59,428 nucleotides of DNA from an uncultured Cellvibrio sp. GTDB lineage: Bacteria; Pseudomonadota; Gammaproteobacteria; Pseudomonadales; Cellvibrionaceae. The DNA lies in the NCBI GenBank assembly GCA_946886255.1, contig CAMPIG010000002.1, positions 1 to 59,428 on the forward strand, read 5' to 3'. Shown in pieces: positions 54,654-59,428 of this stretch. The notes below the pieces were generated by a model. That model saw only the letters and a list, made by a program, of their open reading frames with translations. It searched no databases and was not told the DNA's origin. The position numbers and the translations under genes are program-made. Within the stretch, counting starts at the first letter, position 1. Every line of letters begins with the position of its first letter.

Positions 54654-54956
54654 ATGCCCATCAACGCCGACCGCAAAAAACAATTTCGCACCATTGGCCA
54701 CCAACTTAATCCAATCGTGACCGTGGCCGGCAATGGTTTAAGCGAGAGCGTTGTGCAGGAACTGAACCGTGCCTTGGATGATCATGAGTTGATTAAAGTT
54801 AAACTTGCCATCACTGATCGCGAAGAGCGCAAGGAGATTGTTACCCAACTACAGACTTTGCCCCATGTTGAACTGATACAGGAGATAGGCAAAATAGTTT
54901 TGCTCTATCGTCCCAATAAAAAAGCCAACCCGAAGTTGTCAAACCTCCATCGCTAA
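54654..54956 (+). CDS. yhbY: YhbY (CRM-domain ribosome assembly factor)
   Basis: 100 residues forming a single CRS1-YhbY RNA-binding domain: RKKQFRTIGHQLNPIVTVAGNG, LSESVVQELNRALDDHELIKVK and the closing GKIVLLYRPNK. Associates with pre-50S ribosomal particles. ATG 54654 with AAAGGT eight bases upstream gives the standard N-terminus; an in-frame ATG 54603 with GGGAG three bases away would add 17 residues. Divergent from ftsH as in many gammaproteobacteria. Confidence 0.92.
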   Translation: MPINADRKKQFRTIGHQLNPIVTVAGNGLSESVVQELNRALDDHELIKVKLAITDREERKEIVTQLQTLPHVELIQEIGKIVLLYRPNKKANPKLSNLHR

Positions 54957-54981
54957 TCCGCCGATCATCAATGCCCCATCG

Positions 54982-55878
54982 TCAGTGCGCGCGTGCGCGA
55001 ATACTCTCGATATCGCGAGCTGGCGGCGCACCAAACATTCTTGAATATTCGCGGCTGAATTGTGACGGACTTTCATAACCGACCCGATACGCCGCGTTTG
55101 ATGCATCAACAGCCTCTGCCAACATCATCCGCCGCGCCTCAAGCAGCCTTAGGCGTTTTTGGTACTGCAAGGGACTCATGGCTGTCACCTCCTTAAAATG
55201 CGCATGAAATGAAGATGGGCTCATGTTGGCCACATCAATCATTTGCGCGATGCCAATAGCTTTGTCGAAATTAAGTTTCAGAAACTCAATGACTTGCGAG
55301 ATGCGTTGCATGTTGCCGCCATGGGCAGCCATCTGGACCATTCGATGCCCGTAAGGCCCTTTTAGGAATCGATAGTAGATTTCACGTCTGACCATGGGCT
55401 CAAGGAATGGGATGTCCTCCGGCGTTTCCAATAATTCAATGAGGCGCAGAATGGAGTGTTCCAGTGCCACATCCGTATTACCAACAAACAGTCCACGGGA
55501 GCTGGATGCCGGCGGCTCAATGTAAGAATTTATTTCCGGAATAAGTTCGCTGATTTCACATAAATCGAGATCAATCTGAAGGCTCAGGTATGGCACTTCT
55601 TTGCTTGCTTGTACAACCTGCCCGGTTACCGGCAGGTCTACGGAGACCACCAGAAACTCCGAAGGATTGTAGCGATAGACCTCATCCCCCAGCATGACTT
55701 CTTTGGCGCCCTGCACGATCAAACAAATAGAAGGTTCATATACCACCGGGATCTTCATACTCGATACGGCAGCCTTGATACATTTCACGCCTGGCATGGC
55801 GGTAAGATGAATACCATCGCCGTTGGAGAATTTATCAATCAGCCGAATTAACTCTGCTAGTCGCCGGTTATCCGCCAC
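54982..55878 (-). CDS. AraC-family regulator (AraC_N type)
   Basis: 298 residues. N-terminal cupin-like AraC_N domain (PSICLIVQGAKEVMLGDEVYRY, read as SICLIVQGAKEVMLGDE, and YNPSEFLVVSVDLPVTGQV) and C-terminal double helix-turn-helix (AQMIDVANMSPSSFHAHFK; AYRVGYESPSQFSREYSRMFG). Homologues often regulate a divergently transcribed oxidoreductase, and here an SDR gene is divergent 180 bases away. Its own start ATG 55878 is consistent with homologues. Confidence 0.9.
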   Translation of the reverse strand: MADNRRLAELIRLIDKFSNGDGIHLTAMPGVKCIKAAVSSMKIPVVYEPSICLIVQGAKEVMLGDEVYRYNPSEFLVVSVDLPVTGQVVQASKEVPYLSLQIDLDLCEISELIPEINSYIEPPASSSRGLFVGNTDVALEHSILRLIELLETPEDIPFLEPMVRREIYYRFLKGPYGHRMVQMAAHGGNMQRISQVIEFLKLNFDKAIGIAQMIDVANMSPSSFHAHFKEVTAMSPLQYQKRLRLLEARRMMLAEAVDASNAAYRVGYESPSQFSREYSRMFGAPPARDIESIRARAH

Positions 55879-56055
55879 ATCTACTACCTCTGCTATTGGA
55901 CGATGTCGAGATTACAAAAGCCGGTAAAGAAAATAAACGCTCCGCAAATAGATCTGGAGAATTAGGCAATGGTTATGGAGTTCCATGCATTAACGAAAAG
56001 CCACAATCCCCCTACTCTGGCTCCACCAATTAATACACACATCAAGGAGTCAGCT

Positions 56056-56790
56056 ATGAAACATGTTCAAGACAAAGTTATTGTAATCACCGGGGCCAGC
56101 AGCGGGATTGGCGAAGCAAGTGCCCGTTTGCTCGCAGAACACGGCGCCAAAGTCGTTCTGGGAGCTCGTCGGACCGAAAATCTGGAACACATTGCTACAG
56201 AAATCCGAGATCGGGGTGGAGAAGCCGCGTGTATGGCGGTCGATGTGGCAGATCTGGATGCCGTCAAAAATTTAATCAATTTTGCTCAACATACCTTCGG
56301 ACGGATCGACGTTATATTCAATAACGCCGGTGTTATGCCGCTCTCTCCGATGAGCGAACTGAAGATCGAGGAATGGAATCGGATGATCGACATCAATATT
56401 CGCGGGGTGCTAAATGGTATCGCTGCCAGCTTACCTCTCATGCAGGCGCAAGGCAGTGGTCATGTTATCAACACCGCTTCCATCGGTGCTCATGTGGTAG
56501 TGCCGACTGGCGCCGTCTATTGCGCCACCAAATATGCGGTATGGGCAATTTCTGAAGGGCTACGCCAGGAGTCCAGGGACATTCGTGTCACAACGATTTG
56601 CCCCGGGGTTGTGGAGACGGAACTGGGTCATGACATCAGCGATGAGGCAACCAAAGGTCAACTCAAGGAATGGCGTAAAGCGGCACTGACTCCGGATTCA
56701 ATTGCCCAGGCAGTGCTCTATGCGGTATCTCAACCGGATAGTGTGGACGTGAATGAGCTTATCGTGCGCCCCACCATCAGTGCTTTCTAA
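56056..56790 (+). CDS. Short-chain dehydrogenase/reductase regulated with AraC neighbour
   Basis: 244-residue classical SDR: TGASSGIGEASA, NNAGVMP, catalytic Ser in NTASIGAH, Tyr/Lys in YCATKYAV and the PGVVETELGH lid region. It belongs to the abundant YdfG/serine-dehydrogenase-like group; substrate unknown. ATG 56056 has AAGGAG seven bases upstream. Likely activated by the divergent AraC regulator. Confidence 0.9.
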   Translation: MKHVQDKVIVITGASSGIGEASARLLAEHGAKVVLGARRTENLEHIATEIRDRGGEAACMAVDVADLDAVKNLINFAQHTFGRIDVIFNNAGVMPLSPMSELKIEEWNRMIDINIRGVLNGIAASLPLMQAQGSGHVINTASIGAHVVVPTGAVYCATKYAVWAISEGLRQESRDIRVTTICPGVVETELGHDISDEATKGQLKEWRKAALTPDSIAQAVLYAVSQPDSVDVNELIVRPTISAF

Positions 56791-56822
56791 ACCTATTTCA
56801 GGACGGGACATGCCCCTCAATA

Positions 56823-56849
56823 AAAAAGCCCTGCTCAGCAGGGCTTTTT
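56823..56849. terminator. Bidirectional terminator between SDR and ssb
   Basis: Perfect 12-base stem AAAAAGCCCTGC / GCAGGGCTTTTT with loop TCA, A-rich on one side and T-rich on the other, so it works for both convergent genes. Confidence 0.9.
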
Positions 56850-56857
56850 CCAGTTCA

Positions 56858-57406
56858 TTAAAAAGGAATATCGTCATCAAAACTGTCGAAACCTGCCGGC
56901 GGTTGTTGGGGGGCATTGCCCTGCCCGGATCCGGCGGAGGGGTATCCACCCTGACTACCGTGAGGTGCGGCTTGCGGGCCACTCGCAGCCGGTTTGGGTT
57001 GGCTGTAGTTTTGGCCCTGATTATAACCCTGGCCGTAGTCGCCACCCATATTGCTACCAGAACTATCACCTCGACTGTCGAGCATCTGCATCTCATTGGC
57101 AACGATCTCAGTGGTGTATCTGTCTGTGCCGTCCTGCGCTTGCCATTTGCGCGTGCGCAAGGAACCTTCGATATAAACCTTGCTGCCTTTGCGCAGATAT
57201 TCACCCGCTATTTCACCGAGGCGATTAAAAAATACGACTCTGTGCCACTCAGTACGCTCCTGGGGCTGCCCGGTATTTTTGTCTTTCCAGGTTTCCGAAG
57301 TTGCCACACTGATATTCGTTACTGCGCCACCGGATGGCATATATTTGACTTCCGGGTCCTGACCCACATTACCAATCAGAATCACTTTATTGATGCCACG
57401 AGCCAT
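56858..57406 (-). CDS. ssb: Single-stranded DNA-binding protein
   Basis: 182 residues. N-terminal OB fold ([50 protein letters not shown]), a Gly/Gln-rich disordered linker, and the acidic tip FDDDIPF that binds repair and replication partners. AGAGGAG precedes the ATG. Located next to the yajR-like and uvrA genes as in pseudomonads. I see no LexA-type box upstream. Confidence 0.96.
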   Translation of the reverse strand: MARGINKVILIGNVGQDPEVKYMPSGGAVTNISVATSETWKDKNTGQPQERTEWHRVVFFNRLGEIAGEYLRKGSKVYIEGSLRTRKWQAQDGTDRYTTEIVANEMQMLDSRGDSSGSNMGGDYGQGYNQGQNYSQPKPAASGPQAAPHGSQGGYPSAGSGQGNAPQQPPAGFDSFDDDIPF

Positions 57407-57507
57407 GAAACTTCTCCTCTTGATTTATCGTGTATTCGCCAACGGCGACATTTGCCCTATAAGATTCGGCTGCCACTTTATCACTCGCGGCAACCACAAC
57501 GCCAGAT

Positions 57508-58869
57508 TCAAACCTGGTTTTCCACAATACCAGTCAGCGCCTGCCGATCAACCAGCCGCGGATCAACTTTGAGATATACCGTGTTTTCCGAGGCCACTAC
57601 CAACACCTCGGCCACCCCATCCACAGACCGCAATTTCTCCGAGATAACGTGTGGATCCTGACCTCTCAGTGGAATAAGTACACTGGCCAGGAAGCGTGGC
57701 GGACGCATGGACCATGCAACAACCAACCAGGCCAGACCAACCAAAGCAGCGACAGACAGAACTGCCGTCATACCCCAGTGCTGCAAAATCCATCCGCCAA
57801 TCGCTCCGCCGGTAAAAACGCCCATTACCTGACTGGTGGCATAGATGCCGGTGGCCGTACCCTTGGCTCCTGCCGGCGCAATCTTACTGACCATCGAGGG
57901 CAAGGTTGCCTCAAGCAAATTAAATGCAGCAAAAAACAGAAACACCGCTACCAGCGTTAAAGGAAGATTGGGCGGCACACGCATTAGCATCAATTCCATC
58001 AACACCAGTAACGCAACAGCGCCCAAAAACACCGGCTTAATCTGGCGGCGCTTCTCCGCCACAATAATAAACGGCAACATGACGACAAATGCCGCTGCAA
58101 GGAGAGGAAAGTACAGCAAGCCATGGTAATTGCGCTCGATATTCAATTGCTGCTCGAGGATCAACGGCAACACCATAAAGTTGGCCATCAATACAAAATG
58201 TAGCGAAAAGATTCCGAAATTCAGCCGCAACAAATCAGGGTTTTTAAAGGTACGCCATAACAAAGCCGGCACCGCACCGGCCTCACGTTGCCGTCGTGGC
58301 GTACTCACAGCCGGAACAGCTTTGAACAGGATGAAAATACCCACAACACCCAATGCCGCCGTCAACCAAAAGATACTGGACACACCAGCCCATGCTGCCA
58401 TCAAGGGGCCGACCGTCAATGCAATCGAAAAGGAAACACCAATGGATGCACCAATAGTCGCCATGGCTTTGGTGCGATTTTCTTCTGAGGTCAGATCGGT
58501 CAGCAGCGCCATCACAGCAGCCGATACAGCTCCACCGCCCTGAAGGAACCGACCAATGATTAATTCCATTACCGTTTCAGCTTGGGCAGCAATAACACTC
58601 CCCAAAACAAAGATGATAAAGCCGGCAAGAATCACCGGTTTACGGCCAATGCGATCAGATAAGACACCAAAGGGAATTTGCAGCAGAGCCTGGCTAAAGC
58701 CGTAAGCGCCCAACGCCAGCCCTAAAAGGAACGGCGTACTACCACTGTAGTCAGAGCTGTACAACGCGAGGACCGGCAGCAACATAAACAGACCGAACAT
58801 ACGGAATGAATAAAGTGCAGCCAGGGAAATAACGACGCGACGCTCAAAGGGAACCGGAGTTATTTGCAC
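57508..58869 (-). CDS. YajR-like MFS transporter with C-terminal YAM domain
   Basis: 453 residues, almost the length of E. coli YajR (454). Twelve hydrophobic segments, the MFS motif SDRIGRKPVIL after TM2 and GRFLQGGGAVSAAVMALLTDL in TM4-5, plus a ~65-residue soluble C-terminal domain (DPHVISEKLRSVDGVAEVLVV, read as DPHVISEKLRS and VDGVAEVLVV) like the ferredoxin-fold YAM domain. Substrate unknown. The start is uncertain: GTG 58869 gives ITPVPFERRVV, matching the YajR N-terminus; the frame stays open to TTG 58977 but adds a second hydrophobic stretch not found in YajR. Neither start has a strong ribosome-binding site. Confidence 0.85.
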   Translation of the reverse strand: MQITPVPFERRVVISLAALYSFRMFGLFMLLPVLALYSSDYSGSTPFLLGLALGAYGFSQALLQIPFGVLSDRIGRKPVILAGFIIFVLGSVIAAQAETVMELIIGRFLQGGGAVSAAVMALLTDLTSEENRTKAMATIGASIGVSFSIALTVGPLMAAWAGVSSIFWLTAALGVVGIFILFKAVPAVSTPRRQREAGAVPALLWRTFKNPDLLRLNFGIFSLHFVLMANFMVLPLILEQQLNIERNYHGLLYFPLLAAAFVVMLPFIIVAEKRRQIKPVFLGAVALLVLMELMLMRVPPNLPLTLVAVFLFFAAFNLLEATLPSMVSKIAPAGAKGTATGIYATSQVMGVFTGGAIGGWILQHWGMTAVLSVAALVGLAWLVVAWSMRPPRFLASVLIPLRGQDPHVISEKLRSVDGVAEVLVVASENTVYLKVDPRLVDRQALTGIVENQV

Positions 58870-59048
58870 GGATAGTGATGCCCAGAGAAAAGAGGCGATT
58901 CTAGCAAGAGCGATAAGCGAGAGGCCAGCCAAATACGCGATTCCCGACTTTATCCACAGAAACACCTCTCCTGACAACTTTTGACAAGAGATTTCCGTAT
59001 AATTGAGCGCTTTGTCTTTCTTTCACCAGCGCAGATGTAAGGTGGTTA

Positions 59049-59428
59049 ATGGATACGATTATCGTAAGGGGTGCTCGCACCCACAATCTCAAGAACATTG
59101 ATCTGGATATACCGCGCGATAAGCTGGTGGTTATCACCGGCCCCTCCGGCTCAGGAAAATCCTCCCTCGCATTTGACACACTTTACGCGGAAGGCCAACG
59201 CCGTTATGTCGAGTCGCTGTCTACGTATGCGCGCCAGTTCTTATCCATGATGGAAAAGCCCGATGTCGACCATGTGGAAGGATTGAGCCCGGCCATCTCC
59301 ATCGAACAAAAATCAACGTCGCACAACCCCCGCTCCACCGTCGGCACCATCACTGAGATTTATGATTACCTGCGCCTGCTCTACGCCCGCGTCGGTGAGC
59401 CCCGCTGCCCCATCCACGGCGAACCCCT
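59049..59428 (+). CDS. uvrA: Excinuclease ABC subunit A, N-terminal part (runs off window)
   Basis: 126 residues of UvrA, the damage-recognition ATPase of nucleotide excision repair. [20 protein letters not shown], Walker [10 protein letters not shown] near residue 31, [13 protein letters not shown] and the start of the first zinc module (RCPIHGEP). ATG 59049 has AAGGTGG upstream. Divergent from the yajR-like gene. Confidence 0.97.
   Translation, partial: MDTIIVRGARTHNLKNIDLDIPRDKLVVITGPSGSGKSSLAFDTLYAEGQRRYVESLSTYARQFLSMMEKPDVDHVEGLSPAISIEQKSTSHNPRSTVGTITEIYDYLRLLYARVGEPRCPIHGEP

Noticed and set aside
56753..57661. 302-codon open frame on the plus strand
   Set aside because: Antisense to ssb and the yajR-like gene, and it crosses the bidirectional terminator.
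58950..58958. Perfect DnaA box TTATCCACA upstream of the yajR-like gene
   Set aside because: A single 9-base match in 59 kb is expected by chance fairly often, and there is no cluster or AT-rich unwinding region.
58870..59048. SOS (LexA) box for uvrA
   Set aside because: No CTG-N10-CAG type site was found in the divergent region.

Overview
The window looks like part of the chromosome of a Gram-negative gammaproteobacterium that specialises in polysaccharides, most likely Cellvibrio or a close relative. The reasons are the many TonB-dependent receptors (TBDRs), modular secreted glycoside hydrolases, and a core gene order (ssb / yajR-like / uvrA; ftsH-folP-glmM-tpiA-secG-tRNA-Leu) like that of pseudomonads and relatives. 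The assignment is inference; there is no rRNA in the window.

Layout. 1-6.4 kb: the 5' end of a TBDR gene, a membrane GGDEF protein with a degenerate active site, an AraC regulator, a Gfo/Idh/MocA oxidoreductase, a type II NADH dehydrogenase and a DTW-domain tRNA-modification protein. 6.6-15.5 kb: a drug-efflux region with a ketosynthase remnant, an SDR, an RND pump with its adaptor, a TetR regulator, a TolC-type outer membrane factor and a MATE pump. Two matching 24-bp inverted repeats lie where TetR would control both transcripts. 15.6-48.4 kb: a large fructan (inulin/levan) utilisation locus. 48.4-59.4 kb: housekeeping genes (tRNA-Leu(GAG), secG, tpiA, glmM, folP, ftsH, yhbY, ssb, a yajR-like gene, uvrA) with an AraC/SDR pair inserted.

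The fructan locus is the main interest. It has two homologous TBDRs. One is followed by a lipoprotein built almost only from five copies of a beta-rich module; the other is divergent from a secreted two-module protein that is now broken. Related modules occur at the C-termini of two of the five GH32 enzymes. Three GH32 enzymes (modular secreted or surface, surface lipoprotein, membrane-anchored) carry Asn-Glu-Pro-His-Gly where two simpler ones (periplasmic and cytoplasmic) carry the usual Asn-Asp-Pro-Asn-Gly. This suggests endo-acting enzymes on the outside and exo-acting enzymes inside. Two MFS transporters, a PfkB fructokinase, a LacI-type and a ROK-type regulator, a chemoreceptor with a small lipoprotein and a PD40 propeller lipoprotein complete it.

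Proposed flow: modules and endo-GH32s capture and cut fructan at the surface; TBDRs take up oligosaccharides; periplasmic GH32s trim them; an SP-family and a LacY/CscB-like transporter import the products; cytoplasmic GH32 and fructokinase feed glycolysis. Five 16-bp palindromes centred on CG, four of them nearly identical and several overlapping predicted promoters, tie the operons to the LacI protein. The TBDR plus repeat-lipoprotein pair looks like a proteobacterial counterpart of SusC with SusD/E/F and is the best candidate for an undescribed system.
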